A stretch of DNA of 64,000 bases from Bradyrhizobium campsiandrae. Its GTDB lineage: Bacteria; Pseudomonadota; Alphaproteobacteria; Rhizobiales; Xanthobacteraceae. Below the pieces are notes generated by a model. It had not been told where the DNA came from, searched no databases, and worked only from the letters and a program-made list of their open reading frames with translations. The stretch lies in NCBI RefSeq assembly GCF_014529705.1, contig NZ_JAANIH010000016.1:86178-150177 (forward strand), given 5' to 3'. Positions within the stretch are counted from its first letter, which is position 1; each line of letters opens with the position of its first letter. The position numbers and the translations under genes are program-made. This document shows positions 38,169 through 49,235 of the stretch, in pieces.

Positions 38169-38696
38169 TTACTTCTTGCCAACCGTCCTGGTTGGACGTC
38201 CCTGGCTGATGAAGGCGTAATGCGCATTGGCGACGCCGCCGACCATCAGGGCCTCGACCACGGGCTCGGCGATCTCGCCCGCGGCGGCCCAGTCGACGAT
38301 GAAATTGGCGCCGGTCCCGCCGCGGACGTCGTCGGTCGGAATGAAGATCGAGATGGTGGCGAGCGGCTTCACCGCGACCGGACTTTTCAGATAGCTCTCG
38401 ACCTGCTTGCCCGCGGTGTCGAAATAGGCGATGCGCCTGACCACCAGTGCCTGTGTCTCCGAGGCGTTGTGCACGCTCAGCGTCACCGAGAAGTCGACCC
38501 TCAGCTTGCCCTGGCTCATCGCGACGCTGGAATAGGCCGGCACGTAGAAGCCGCCGGAGACGGCGAGTTCCTCCTTCGGCATGGCTTGAAGCGAATCGGC
38601 AAAGGTCTGCTCGAGATTCACTTTGGGCTGCGCGGCCGCCGGGCCGGCGAAGGCGAGGGGGCATAGCAGCAATGCAGCGGCGAGCTTGGTCCGCAT
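38169..38696 (-). CDS. DUF3124 secreted protein
   Basis: From ATG 38696 the product has 175 residues. Residues 1-22 (MRTKLAAALLLCPLAFAGPA) are a signal peptide. The body fits DUF3124: VPAYSSVAMSQGKLRVDFSV, then VTLSVHNASETQALVVRRIA, YFDTAGKQVESYLKSPVA, and a final ANFIVDWAAAGEIAEPVVEA. DUF3124 proteins are exported; their job is unknown. Divergent from the antiporter gene. Confidence 0.8.
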   Translation of the reverse strand: MRTKLAAALLLCPLAFAGPAAAQPKVNLEQTFADSLQAMPKEELAVSGGFYVPAYSSVAMSQGKLRVDFSVTLSVHNASETQALVVRRIAYFDTAGKQVESYLKSPVAVKPLATISIFIPTDDVRGGTGANFIVDWAAAGEIAEPVVEALMVGGVANAHYAFISQGRPTRTVGKK

Positions 38697-38763
38697 GTGA
38701 CGAATTGCTCGCTTGCCGCGCTGCACTTGGTCTCTAGGGTGCGGCGAAACGGACCGATCTTCC

Positions 38764-40494
38764 ATGCACGAGCTCATTCGCGACATCACTCTCTGTATCC
38801 TGTTTGCCTGGATGCTGGGCCTCGCCGCCCATTTCGCCCGGCAACCGCTGATCCTGGCCTACCTTATCGCCGGTTTCTGCATCGGTCCATTCGGCGCCGG
38901 CTGGGTCAAGTCGCAGGAATCGATCAGCGTCATCTCCGAGCTCGGCCTGATCTTCATGCTGTTCATGATCGGGCTCGAGATCGACCTGAAGAAGATCGTC
39001 CGGGCCGGCAAGGTGATCCTGTTTGCGGCGGGCGGCCAGCTTTTCGGCGGCTGCCTGCTCGGCGTCCTGTTCTTTGCCGGGCTTGGCCTCTCGCTGGGCA
39101 GCGGCCATTTCGATGCGCTCTATCTCTGCATTGCCTGCGCGCTGTCATCGACCGTCATCATCGTCAAGGTGCTCTACGAGAAGCGCGAGCTCGACACCTT
39201 GCCCGGCCGCATCACGCTCGGCGTGCTGGTGCTTCAGGACATTTTTGCAATTCTGTTCCTGGCGGTGCAGCCGAGCCTCGCCAATTTGCAGATCAGCGTC
39301 ATCCTGCTCTCGATCGGCCGCGTTGCGGTGCTGGTCGCAGCCGCGCTGCTGGTCAGCCGCTATGTGCTGCCGCGCCTGTTCCATCAGATCGCCCGCCGGC
39401 CCGAGCTGATCCTGCTCGGGGCGCTCGCCTGGTGCTTCCTGGTTGCCGAGACCGCCGAGAAACTCTCGCTGTCGCGCGAGATGGGGGCGCTGATATCAGG
39501 CGTCTCGCTCTCGACCTTTCCTTACGCGCTCGACGTCACGGCCAAGGTCACGACGCTCCGCGACTTCTTCATCACGCTGTTCTTCGTGGCACTGGGCATG
39601 ACCATTCCGGTGCCCGGACTGTCGGTGATCGGGCTGGCGTTGATGATCGCCGCGTTCACGGTGGTGAGCCGCCTCGTCACCACTTTCACGCCGCTCTATC
39701 TGATGAAGCAGGGCCTGCGCGCCAGCCTGCTGCCGGCGATCAATCTGGCGCAGATCTCCGAGTTCTCGCTCGTGGTGATCCAGACCGGCGTCACCGACAA
39801 CCACATCGCAGCCGAAACGGCGAATGCGGCGTCCTTCGCCTTCGTGGTGCTGGCGGTGCTCTCGACCTTCGTCATGACGCGCAGCGACGAGATCACCCGC
39901 TGGGCCATCGGTCCGCTCAAGCGGATTGGCCTGCGCGATCTCGACCACGGCAACGGCCATGCCGAGGAGGGCGACGAGCGCGGCCATGGCGAGGCCCGCC
40001 GCATCGTCATCCTCGGCTTTTTTCGTGCGGCGAGCGCGCTGCTGGCCGAGATCGAACGGCAGGCTCCGGTGCTGCTCGAGCAGATCACGGTGATCGACTT
40101 CAACCCCGTCGTGTACCAGACCCTGGTTTCGCGCGGTTTGCACGTGATCTATGGCGACATCAGCAATGTCGACACGCTGCTCCATGCCGGGATCGGCAAA
40201 TCAGAGATGATCATCCTCAGCGTGCCGGACGCGCTGCTCAAGGGCGCCAGCAACGAGAAGCTGGTCCGCCACGTCCGCTCCCTCAACCCGCAGGCGATGA
40301 TCGTGGCGACCGCCGACCTCCTGTCCGACGTCGGCGAGCTCTATGCGGCCGGTGCCAGCTACGTCACCGTGACCCGGCTCAGCGACGCTCATGAATTGTT
40401 TACGGTGATCGAAGCCGCCCAGGCCGGCCTGCTGGCCGACAAGCGCACTGAGCTCGACCTGAGGCTGAGCGAACGGCGCGAGGTGCTGCCCTGA
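38764..40494 (+). CDS. KefB-like monovalent cation:proton antiporter
   Basis: From ATG 38764 the product has 576 residues: a CPA2 membrane domain with about 12 spans (GFCIGPFGAGW, FMIGLEIDLKKI, SRYVLPRLFHQI) and a C-terminal RCK/TrkA-N domain (about 415-530). The Rossmann loop is degenerate (LGFFRAAS in place of GxGxxG), so nucleotide control may be lost or altered. Such carriers move K+ or Na+ for H+ and relieve electrophile or osmotic stress. Confidence 0.88.
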   Translation: MHELIRDITLCILFAWMLGLAAHFARQPLILAYLIAGFCIGPFGAGWVKSQESISVISELGLIFMLFMIGLEIDLKKIVRAGKVILFAAGGQLFGGCLLGVLFFAGLGLSLGSGHFDALYLCIACALSSTVIIVKVLYEKRELDTLPGRITLGVLVLQDIFAILFLAVQPSLANLQISVILLSIGRVAVLVAAALLVSRYVLPRLFHQIARRPELILLGALAWCFLVAETAEKLSLSREMGALISGVSLSTFPYALDVTAKVTTLRDFFITLFFVALGMTIPVPGLSVIGLALMIAAFTVVSRLVTTFTPLYLMKQGLRASLLPAINLAQISEFSLVVIQTGVTDNHIAAETANAASFAFVVLAVLSTFVMTRSDEITRWAIGPLKRIGLRDLDHGNGHAEEGDERGHGEARRIVILGFFRAASALLAEIERQAPVLLEQITVIDFNPVVYQTLVSRGLHVIYGDISNVDTLLHAGIGKSEMIILSVPDALLKGASNEKLVRHVRSLNPQAMIVATADLLSDVGELYAAGASYVTVTRLSDAHELFTVIEAAQAGLLADKRTELDLRLSERREVLP

Positions 40495-40683
40495 TCGCTG
40501 GCGGCCGTCTTCCGCCCGGCCCTTGCGCGCCTATATCGCCGGTATCTTCGGTGCAAGCCCGAAAGCCGGGCCGGGAGCGGCCTCCAGGCATATGCGGTTG
40601 CATCCGGGACACTAGCGCTGGGGTCCAAGTCCGGCTAAGGCGTCCGTGAAAGCCGCCAGCCCATAACCAATAGAGATTGGGAC

Positions 40684-41760
40684 ATGCCCGATACCGTCCA
40701 GGAAGTCTTGCAGGCCTTTGCCCGGGGCGAACTCGTCGTCGTGACCGACGATGAAGACCGCGAGGGCGAGGGCGATCTGATCGTCGCCGCCTCGTTCTGC
40801 ACGGCGGAAAAGATGGCCTTCATCATCCGCCACACCTCCGGCATCGTCTGCGCGCCGATCACCACCGAGGATGCGCGCCGGCTGCGGCTCGATCCGATGG
40901 TCGCGCACAACGATTCCGCCCACACCACGGCGTTTACGGTCTCGATCGACTACAAGCCCGATGGCGGCACCGGCATTTCGGCCGAAGAGCGCGCCTCCTG
41001 CTGTCGCGCGCTGTCCAATCCCAATGCCGGCGCCAACGACTTCGCCCGCCCCGGCCACATCTTCCCGCTGATCGCCAAGGACGGCGGCGTGCTGCTGCGC
41101 TCCGGCCATACCGAGGCCGCGGTCGATCTCTGCAAGCTTTCGGGGCTTCCGCCGGTCGGCGTCATCAGCGAATTGATGAACGACGACGGCAGCGTGATGA
41201 AGGGCGAGCAGGTCGCCCAATTCGCCGCCAGGCACAAGCTCAAGCACGTCACCATCGCCGACATGATTGCCTATCGGCAGGCGCGCGAAAAGCTGATCGA
41301 GCGGGTCTCGACCTTCACGACCGACAGCCCGATCGGGCCGCTTCAGGGCTATGCCTACCGCTCGCCATTCGATTCCATCGCCCACGTCGCCTTCGTCTAT
41401 AATGGCGTCGGCGACGGCAAGAACGTGCTGACGCGCTTTCACAAGCCGAACATCGTCAAGGACATCTTCACCGGCCACAAGCGCATGGCGGCTGTGCTCG
41501 AGCACTTCAGGAAATCGGGCCGCGGCGTGCTGGTTTACTTACGCGACGGCGCGGCCGGCGTCCCCGTGGCCGCGCTGCCGGACGAGACGGCAACGGAGGC
41601 CGACCGCAACCGCCAGTGGCGCGAGGTCGGCGTCGGTGCACAGATCCTGCGCGATCTCGGCGTCACCTCGATCCGCCATCTCACCTCGTCGGTGCACGAC
41701 TACAAGGGGCTCTCGGGCTTCGGCATCGAGATCGTCGCCAACGAGCAGCTTGAAAGCTGA
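40684..41760 (+). CDS. ribB: RibBA: DHBP synthase with degenerate GTP cyclohydrolase II domain
   Basis: The protein has 358 residues. The first 200 are 3,4-dihydroxy-2-butanone-4-phosphate synthase: DDEDREGEGDL, RHTSGIVCAP and NDSAHTTAFT (riboflavin pathway; makes DHBP from ribulose-5-phosphate). The second half matches GTP cyclohydrolase II in order, but the Cys ligands of the zinc site are absent (the region reads FHKPNIVKDIFTGHKRMAAV), so it is likely inactive, as in alphaproteobacterial relatives. There is no FMN riboswitch in the 189-base leader that I could see. Confidence 0.92.
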   Translation: MPDTVQEVLQAFARGELVVVTDDEDREGEGDLIVAASFCTAEKMAFIIRHTSGIVCAPITTEDARRLRLDPMVAHNDSAHTTAFTVSIDYKPDGGTGISAEERASCCRALSNPNAGANDFARPGHIFPLIAKDGGVLLRSGHTEAAVDLCKLSGLPPVGVISELMNDDGSVMKGEQVAQFAARHKLKHVTIADMIAYRQAREKLIERVSTFTTDSPIGPLQGYAYRSPFDSIAHVAFVYNGVGDGKNVLTRFHKPNIVKDIFTGHKRMAAVLEHFRKSGRGVLVYLRDGAAGVPVAALPDETATEADRNRQWREVGVGAQILRDLGVTSIRHLTSSVHDYKGLSGFGIEIVANEQLES

Positions 41761-41843
41761 CGCTAACGCAATTGCACTTGTTGCCGCGGCGCTTTAGTTT
41801 GTCGGGCAATTTTTAGACGGAACCAGACCCGAAAGGACGTTTC

Positions 41844-43058
<1,215 letters not shown>

Positions 43059-43068
43059 AAACGTTCAT

Positions 43069-43108
43069 CGTCATTCCGGGTTCGCCCTTCGGGCTCCCCG
43101 GAATGACG
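43069..43108. repeat. Palindromic repeat (Bradyrhizobium-type), likely terminator of gcdH
   Basis: CGTCATTCCGGG (43069-43080) is inverted at CCCGGAATGACG (43097-43108) around an inner hairpin CGCCCTTCGGGC. This sequence is widely scattered in Bradyrhizobium. It lies between two same-strand genes. Confidence 0.7.
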
Positions 43109-43129
43109 TCAAAGAACAAAGAAGAAGCC

Positions 43130-44053
43130 ATGTCCGACAATGACGACGTCCCGTTCAACCGCAACTTTCCGCTGAAGGCCGGTATCGTCGAGGAAGTCCG
43201 CCCCGGCGTGCGGCGGGTGCTCTGTGACAATCCGAGCCCTTTCACCTTCACCGGCACCGTCAGCTACATCGTCGGCACCGGCAACGTCGCAATCATCGAC
43301 CCCGGTCCTGATGATGAGGCCCATGCCGCAGCGCTGCTCGATGCTGTCAGGGGCGAGACAGTCAGCCACGTCTTCGTCACCCACACCCACCGTGACCACT
43401 CGCCCAATACGGCGCGGATCAAGCAGGCGACCGGCGCGCCTGTTTATGCCGAGGGGCCGCACCGCGCCTCGCGTCCCCGCTTCGAGAGCGAGAAGCACAA
43501 TCCGGAATCCGGTTCCGATCGTGACTTCACGCCCGATGTCAGGATCGCTCATGGTGACGTCGTCGAAGGCGCCGGCTGGCGGCTCGAAGCAGTGGCGACG
43601 CCCGGTCATACCGCCAATCATCTCGCCTTCGCATGGCCCGAGCGAGGGTTCAACTTTGTCGGCGATCATGTCATGGGCTGGTCGACCTCGATCGTGGCCC
43701 CGCCCGACGGCTCGATGATCGACTACATGGAATCGCTCGACCGGCTCGCTGCGCGCGAGGAGGATCTGTATTTCTCCGGCCATGGTCCGGAAATCCCCGA
43801 GGGCCAGCGCTTCGTGCGTTTCCTGATCCGCCACCGCAAGGCGCGCGAGGCGTCGATCCTGCACCGCCTCGCCAAGGGCGAGGCCGATATCCCGACCATG
43901 GTCCGGGCGATCTATATCGGCATCGATCCCAGGCTGACGACGGCCGCCGGCTATTCCGTGCTGGCGCATCTGGAAGACCTCGTCGCGCGCGGCATCGTCG
44001 CGACGGACGGTGACCCCGTGATTGGCGGGACCTACCGGATGGCGAACGGCTAG
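43130..44053 (+). CDS. Metallo-beta-lactamase-fold hydrolase (LACTB2-like)
   Basis: From ATG 43130 the product has 307 residues. The metal site is clear: THTHRDHS (HxHxDH), GHTANH, GDHVMGW, SGHGPEI. After residue 225 there is a short winged C-terminal domain (REASILHRLAKGEADIPTMV). The overall layout is that of LACTB2-like or glyoxalase II-like hydrolases. ATG 43130 is preferred over 43103, which lies within the palindromic repeat. Confidence 0.88.
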   Translation: MSDNDDVPFNRNFPLKAGIVEEVRPGVRRVLCDNPSPFTFTGTVSYIVGTGNVAIIDPGPDDEAHAAALLDAVRGETVSHVFVTHTHRDHSPNTARIKQATGAPVYAEGPHRASRPRFESEKHNPESGSDRDFTPDVRIAHGDVVEGAGWRLEAVATPGHTANHLAFAWPERGFNFVGDHVMGWSTSIVAPPDGSMIDYMESLDRLAAREEDLYFSGHGPEIPEGQRFVRFLIRHRKAREASILHRLAKGEADIPTMVRAIYIGIDPRLTTAAGYSVLAHLEDLVARGIVATDGDPVIGGTYRMANG

Positions 44054-44054
44054 C

Positions 44055-44912
44055 TCACTTCTTGACCGTCTTCGCCGGCGCTTTCGGCGGCGCTACGACG
44101 GGGGTCTTTTTCGCCGGCTTCAGCGCATCGGCGTCGGCCGCGGTGTTGAGATCGTCGATGAACTTGGTGACACGAGCGGCATTGCTGCCGAGGTCGCTGT
44201 CGAAATAGCGCGAAGCGGAGCGGATATCGACGCGGGAATCGTCGCCGTCAGGCACGACCCTGATCGAGACGTCCTCGCGAAAGCCCATGATCGGCGTACG
44301 CGCCACCGCCTCGATGCGGCCCATGCGGCGCGGCGGCTGCGGCTCGCGTTCGTCGATGATGGTCCATTTGCGCTTGACGACGAGCTGGCGCGCGATCGCA
44401 TAGGCGCGGTCGACGGGAATCTCGAGCTCGATCGGCTCGATATCAGGATAGAGCTGGCGCTGCTGCTCGGCCGAATAGAGGCCGGCATAGACCGCGGTGT
44501 TGGTGCCGTCCCCCGTGCGCAGGCGCGACAGCGCCTCGAAACGCGGCGGGTCGATCGGGTCGGTGGTGATGTCGTAGATATGAGGCAGCTTGCTGTAGAG
44601 CAGGGCCTGGTACGCAGGATAGGCGAGGATCGCTCCGTCGATCAGGAAGGCGAGCAGGATGCGCGCCATGCCGCGCGAGCCGTTCTGCCAGATCGCGGCA
44701 AAGCCGGCGAGGCCGAGCAGGATGGACAGTGCTGCGATCGCGAGGCCGCCAAAGAAGGTGGCCAGCGCCGGCTTCATCTCCAGGAAGTCGAAGCGGACGA
44801 TGATGATCGACACCACCACGGCCACCACCGCGAACACGGCCAGATTGCGCGCCCAGGTGGCGAGGCTGGACACGGGCTCCGACTGATAGGGAGCGGAAAA
44901 CCTGCGGGCCAT
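44055..44912 (-). CDS. DUF1499 membrane protein
   Basis: From ATG 44912 the product has 285 residues. Three hydrophobic segments occupy about 20-95 (LAVFAVVAVVVSIIIVRFDF, LATFFGGLAIAALSILLGLA, MARILLAFLIDGAILAYPAY). The rest is DUF1499 (IEAVARTPIMGFREDVSIRV, DSRVDIRSASRYFDSDLGSN). The C-terminal tail is Lys/Pro/Ala-rich. Function unknown. Convergent with the hydrolase gene, one base apart. Confidence 0.85.
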   Translation of the reverse strand: MARRFSAPYQSEPVSSLATWARNLAVFAVVAVVVSIIIVRFDFLEMKPALATFFGGLAIAALSILLGLAGFAAIWQNGSRGMARILLAFLIDGAILAYPAYQALLYSKLPHIYDITTDPIDPPRFEALSRLRTGDGTNTAVYAGLYSAEQQRQLYPDIEPIELEIPVDRAYAIARQLVVKRKWTIIDEREPQPPRRMGRIEAVARTPIMGFREDVSIRVVPDGDDSRVDIRSASRYFDSDLGSNAARVTKFIDDLNTAADADALKPAKKTPVVAPPKAPAKTVKK

Positions 44913-45092
44913 GTCGTTCCATCGCCGATGTAAGTGTCGCTCGAGGGTACGGGCGACGGGAGCAAGCTGACGTAGCGCATTTTCCGCTGGGCTGTGAAGC
45001 GGTTTATCCCCCATTCTGGCTGGGCCATGGCAATCGAACCAATGTCCCGCGACGAGCCACATATCTGTGTATGGCGGTTCGCGGGAGGGGCC

Positions 45093-46286
45093 ATGGGCCG
45101 CGTGGGGACATGGAAGCAAGACGACGCGGAAGATCGCGACGCGGCACTGCGGCGGCGCCTGTTTGTGCTGCGGCTGACGATCCTTGTCGCATTCGGCACC
45201 GGGTTGTTGATGTCCTCGGCGCTATGGATTGGGCCGCGGTCTTATCCACAGGCGCCGGTCTGGACGCTGCTGCCGCCGATCCAGGGCGTGGTGGCGACCG
45301 TGCTCTATGGCGGGCTGTTCGCGCTGGCGGGGCTTGCCGTGGTCTTTCCTCGGGCACGCTGGCCGATCGCAGGCTTCCTCGCCATTCTGATTGCTTTCTG
45401 CCTCGCCGACCAGACACGGTGGCAGCCCTGGGTGTTTCAGTACAGCTTCCTGCTCGCGGTCGTCGGACTCAGTACGGCACCGGTCGATGATCTCCGGGCG
45501 CTGAACCTGGCCCGCCTCGTCATCGTCTTCACCTACGTCTTTTCCGGGCTTCAGAAGATCAACCTGAACTTCATGGAGCACGAGTTTCCCTGGATCATCA
45601 CGCCGATGACCAGCTTGCTTCCGGCGATGACGACGCCCCTCGATGCGCTCGGCTTTCTCGTCCCGTTCGTTCAGGTGGTATTCGGCATCGGTCTGTTGAC
45701 CCGGCGCTTTCGTCGCGTTTCGCTCGCCGCCGCCGTCGGCATGCACGTCTTCATTCTGGCGATGTTCGGTCCCCTGGGATTGAACTGGAACGACATCGTC
45801 TGGCCATGGACCGCGGCCATGGCGGTGTTCGACGTGCTGCTGTTTTCAAGCTCGGGCGACTTTTCCTGGCGCGATATCGTTTGGGACGTACAAGATCTGC
45901 GTCATGGCGCAGCAGTGGCGCTTTTCGTGGTGATGCCGGCGCTGAGCTTCTTCAATCTCTGGGATTCCTACCTGTCCTCGGCGCTCTATTCCGGCAATCT
46001 CACGGAGGCGCAGATCTATCTCAGCGATCTCGGTGCGGCCTCGACGCCGGGCGGCATCCGTCCCTACCTCGTCCACACCTCGGAGAATACCAACGTGCTC
46101 AATCTTCAGCGCTGGGCGGTCGGGGACCTCAACGTGACGCCCTACGCGGAGACGCGTGTGTTCAAGGACATCGCCAGAAATGTCTGCGATCACTTGCGGG
46201 ACCGCGACCAGCTGGTGCTGGTGGTGAAGGAGCAGCGAATGTTCTTCAGCCGCCCGGAGACAGGCTTCCGCTGCTCGCAATTGTGA
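45093..46286 (+). CDS. Polytopic membrane protein of unknown function
   Basis: ATG 45093 has GGAGGGG just before it; an ATG at 44994 would add 33 residues. The 397-residue product has about ten membrane segments (LTILVAFGTGLLMSSALWIG ... VVATVLYGGLFALAGLAVVF) and a conserved-looking YVFSGLQKINLNF in the middle, with HTTM-like (gamma-carboxylase-like) character. A charged extramembrane domain closes the protein (FKDIARNVCDHLRDRDQLVL). No function assigned. Confidence 0.75.
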   Translation: MGRVGTWKQDDAEDRDAALRRRLFVLRLTILVAFGTGLLMSSALWIGPRSYPQAPVWTLLPPIQGVVATVLYGGLFALAGLAVVFPRARWPIAGFLAILIAFCLADQTRWQPWVFQYSFLLAVVGLSTAPVDDLRALNLARLVIVFTYVFSGLQKINLNFMEHEFPWIITPMTSLLPAMTTPLDALGFLVPFVQVVFGIGLLTRRFRRVSLAAAVGMHVFILAMFGPLGLNWNDIVWPWTAAMAVFDVLLFSSSGDFSWRDIVWDVQDLRHGAAVALFVVMPALSFFNLWDSYLSSALYSGNLTEAQIYLSDLGAASTPGGIRPYLVHTSENTNVLNLQRWAVGDLNVTPYAETRVFKDIARNVCDHLRDRDQLVLVVKEQRMFFSRPETGFRCSQL

Positions 46287-46300
46287 GAACCCTGGACAAC

Positions 46301-46325
46301 AATGCGGCCCGCGAGGGGCCGCATT
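46301..46325. terminator. Bidirectional terminator hairpin
   Basis: AATGCGGCCC (46301-46310), loop GCGAG, GGGCCGCATT (46316-46325): ten perfect pairs, between convergent genes. Confidence 0.75.
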
Positions 46326-46343
46326 GCCGATGCCGTCTAGCGC

Positions 46344-47972
46344 TTATGCGGCCGCGTTCGGGAAGCGGTATTCCTTGAACTGATCGCGCAGCGCGGTCTT
46401 CAGGATCTTGCCGGTGGCGGTATGCGGGATGCCGTCGACGAAAGCGACGTCGTCGGGCATCCACCATTTGGCGATCTTGCCGTCCATGTATTTCAGGATG
46501 TCCTCGCGCGTGGCCTGCTGGCCCTGCTTGAGCTGCACGATCAGCAGCGGACGCTCGTCCCATTTGGGATGGAAGACGCCGATCACGGCGGCTTCCGCCA
46601 CCGCCGGGTGGCCAACCGCGAGGTTCTCGAGGTCGATCGACGAGATCCATTCGCCGCCGGACTTGATCACGTCCTTGGAGCGGTCGGTGATCCGCATGTA
46701 ACCGCCCTCGTCGATGGTCGCGACGTCGCCGGTGTCGAAGAAACCTTCCTCGTCGAGGATGTTGGTGTCGACCCGGTAATAGGCCTTGGCGACGGCCGGT
46801 CCCGAGACCTTGAGGCGGCCAAAGGTCTTGCCGTCCCAGGGCAGCTCCTTGCCGGCATCGTCGGTGATCTTCATTTCGACCGCGAAGGGCGCATAACCCT
46901 GCATCTGCAGCACGTCGAGCCGCTCGTCGCCGGTGGCATTCTGGAATGGCGGCTTGAGGGCCGAGACGCTTCCGATCGGGCTCATCTCGGTCATGCCCCA
47001 AGCGTGGCGGACGTTCGAGCCCATGTCGAGGAAGGCCTTGATCATGGAGCGCGGCATCGCCGAGCCGCCGCAGATCACCATCTTGAGGTCCGGCAGCTTC
47101 AGATTGTTGGCGGTCATGTGCTGCAGCAGCATCAGCCACACCGTCGGCACGCCGGCGGTGTGCGTCACCTTTTCGGTTGAGAGCAGCTCATAGACCGAGG
47201 CACCGTCGAGCTTGGGTCCGGGCATCACCAGCTTGGTGCCCTGCGAGGGCGCGGAGAAGGCGATGCCCCAACTGTTGGCATGGAACAGTGGAACCACCGG
47301 CAGCATCGTCTCCGAGGCGCTGGTGCCGAGCGCGTCGACGTTATTGGCCATCAGCGCGTGCAGCACGTTGGAGCGATGCGAATACAGCACCCCCTTCGGG
47401 TCGCCGGTCGTGCCTGACGTGTAGCACATTGCGGCCGCCGTGTTCTCGTCAAAGTCCTTCCATTTGAATTTACCGTCGGCCTCGGCGATCCAGTCCTCGT
47501 AGGCCACGACGTTCTTCAACGTGGTCTCGGGCATATGCGCCTTGTCGGTCAGGATGACGTACCGTTCGACGCTGGGCAGCTTGTCGGCGAGCTTCTCCAG
47601 CACGGGCACGAAGGTGAGATCGACCATCACGATGCGGTCCTGCGCATGGTTGATGATCCAGGCGATCTGCTCGGGGAAAAGCCGGGGATTGACGGTATGG
47701 CAGATGGCGCCGATGCCCATGATGCCGTACCAGACCTCGAGATGGCGCCAGGTATTCCAGGCGATCGTGGCGACGCGGTCGCCGAACTTGATGCCGTCGC
47801 GCTCCAGCATCTGCGAGACCTTGAGCGCGCGCTTGTGGATTTCGGCGTAGGTGGTGCGATGGATCGGTCCCTCGACCGATCGCGTCACGACCTCCTGCTT
47901 GCCGTGGATCTTGGCGGCGTGTTCGATGATCCGGTGGCAGAGCAGGGGCCAATCTTGCATCAAACCGAGCAT
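46344..47972 (-). CDS. Medium/long-chain acyl-CoA ligase (AlkK/FadD-like)
   Basis: The protein has 542 residues with the AMP-binding signature [17 protein letters not shown] (about 185-201), [10 protein letters not shown] (A5 motif), [15 protein letters not shown] (A8) and a C-terminal Lys (GKILK). These activate fatty acids to acyl-CoA thioesters. The first 15 residues ([16 protein letters not shown]) match the AlkK group. It is a cytoplasmic or membrane-associated enzyme. Confidence 0.92.
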   Translation of the reverse strand: MLGLMQDWPLLCHRIIEHAAKIHGKQEVVTRSVEGPIHRTTYAEIHKRALKVSQMLERDGIKFGDRVATIAWNTWRHLEVWYGIMGIGAICHTVNPRLFPEQIAWIINHAQDRIVMVDLTFVPVLEKLADKLPSVERYVILTDKAHMPETTLKNVVAYEDWIAEADGKFKWKDFDENTAAAMCYTSGTTGDPKGVLYSHRSNVLHALMANNVDALGTSASETMLPVVPLFHANSWGIAFSAPSQGTKLVMPGPKLDGASVYELLSTEKVTHTAGVPTVWLMLLQHMTANNLKLPDLKMVICGGSAMPRSMIKAFLDMGSNVRHAWGMTEMSPIGSVSALKPPFQNATGDERLDVLQMQGYAPFAVEMKITDDAGKELPWDGKTFGRLKVSGPAVAKAYYRVDTNILDEEGFFDTGDVATIDEGGYMRITDRSKDVIKSGGEWISSIDLENLAVGHPAVAEAAVIGVFHPKWDERPLLIVQLKQGQQATREDILKYMDGKIAKWWMPDDVAFVDGIPHTATGKILKTALRDQFKEYRFPNAAA

Positions 47973-48037
47973 TCAGACGTTCCTCCGAGAAACCGCTGGG
48001 CGCGTTATCGCTCTCAGCGCAGGGCCAAACAATTGTC

Positions 48038-49198
48038 ATGAGTTTTAGCCTGCCGGACTTTCGCCGCAAATGGTCTTGTCGCGGCAATATGTCCGCCGCC
48101 GCGGCAATGGTTACCGCTGGGCTCGGCCTGTCTCTCATGGTGTCTGAGCCCGTATATGCGCGAAACCATGCTGCACCGCTCGATATCTTTGGTCTTGGCA
48201 CACCACGCCCTCAGCGGAGCATTCACGTCGTCAGGATACCGCTACCAAAGCCTCGCCCCGAGGGGGCCCCAAAAGGAATGGATGAGGCCGCGCCGGAGGC
48301 CGACGGCAGGCCTTCTCCAGATAAGCCTTCCCCGGATAAGCCTTCCCCGGACACGGCTTCTCCGGACAAACCTGGCCCCAACAAGCCCGGCGAGGCTGCG
48401 CCACCACCCGAGAAACAGCTCTCGGCGTGCCGCCTGGCGCTGACTGAGGAGATCGCGATTGCGCCCTCCATTCCCGATATCCGCGGCCCCGGCGCCTGCG
48501 GCGGCGGGGATCTGGTGCGGCTGGAAGCCATCGTGCTGCCGGACAAGCGCAAGGTCGCCGTGAAGCCTGCGGCGATCCTCCGCTGCACCATGGCCTCAGC
48601 GATCGCCGATTGGGTGCGTACCGACATGGTGCCGCTGGCCACGAGCCTCGGTTCGACCATCACCGACCTCGACAATTTCGACAGCTTCGAGTGCCGCGGC
48701 CGCAACCGCGTCGTCGGCGCGATGCTGTCCGAGCACGGCAAGGCCAACGCGCTCGATGTGCGCGCGCTCAAGCTCGCCAACGGGCAGTCGATCGGCCTGA
48801 CCGACCGCACCATCTCCCGCGATGTCCGCGAGCGCGTGCTGCATTCGGTCTGCTCGCGCTTTTCAACGGTGCTCGGTCCCGGCTCGGACTGGTACCACGA
48901 AGACCACATCCATCTCGACCTGGCGCAACGGCGCAACGACTATCGGATCTGCCAATGGAACGTCTGGGACCCCTTGCCGCAGATCGCGCCTTTGTTGCCG
49001 GCGGAGCGCCCCGAAGAGGCGCCGCCCCGCGAGGTCGCGGCCAAACCGGAGGGCAAATCGGAGGGCAAGTCCGAAGCCAAATCCGAAGGCGCCAAGGATG
49101 AAGCTGACGATCAGGAGAGCGCGAAGCCTGCTGCGCCGGTCGACAAGCCCGCCGCCCACGCCGGCAAGAGCAAGCCGACAACAAAAAAGCGCCGGTAA
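48038..49198 (+). CDS. Extensin-like C-terminal domain protein (exported)
   Basis: The protein has 386 residues. Residues 1-42 include a hydrophobic signal (AAAAMVTAGLGLSLMVSEPV). A Pro-rich tandem repeat (SPDKPSPDKPSPDTASPDKP, from a 15-bp DNA repeat at 48312-48372) follows. The C-terminal half is the bacterial extensin-like domain: ITDLDNFDSFECRGR, MLSEHGKANALDVRAL, and WYHEDHIHLDLA, with the metal-like His/Asp/Glu residues of DD-peptidase (VanY-like) folds. The final 70 residues are a Lys/Glu/Ala tail. A cell-wall role is inference. Confidence 0.85.
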   Translation: MSFSLPDFRRKWSCRGNMSAAAAMVTAGLGLSLMVSEPVYARNHAAPLDIFGLGTPRPQRSIHVVRIPLPKPRPEGAPKGMDEAAPEADGRPSPDKPSPDKPSPDTASPDKPGPNKPGEAAPPPEKQLSACRLALTEEIAIAPSIPDIRGPGACGGGDLVRLEAIVLPDKRKVAVKPAAILRCTMASAIADWVRTDMVPLATSLGSTITDLDNFDSFECRGRNRVVGAMLSEHGKANALDVRALKLANGQSIGLTDRTISRDVRERVLHSVCSRFSTVLGPGSDWYHEDHIHLDLAQRRNDYRICQWNVWDPLPQIAPLLPAERPEEAPPREVAAKPEGKSEGKSEAKSEGAKDEADDQESAKPAAPVDKPAAHAGKSKPTTKKRR

Positions 49199-49211
49199 GA
49201 CCGGCGCTTTT
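49185..49211. terminator. Bidirectional terminator with stop codon in its loop
   Basis: AAAAGCGCCGG (49185-49195) pairs with CCGGCGCTTTT (49201-49211). The TAA stop of the extensin-like gene (49196-49198) lies in the loop. It also serves the convergent L,D-transpeptidase gene. Confidence 0.85.
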
Positions 49212-49235
49212 CAAAAGCCCAGGGTCAGGCGGCTA

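Noticed and set aside
40495..40683. Possible FMN or cobalamin riboswitch before ribBA
   Set aside because: The 189-base leader lacks the conserved RFN segments. A GGTGCAAGCCCG stretch is not enough for a B12 element.
48312..48372. 15-bp direct repeats as a CRISPR array
   Set aside because: They are in-frame codons of a Pro-rich linker without spacers.
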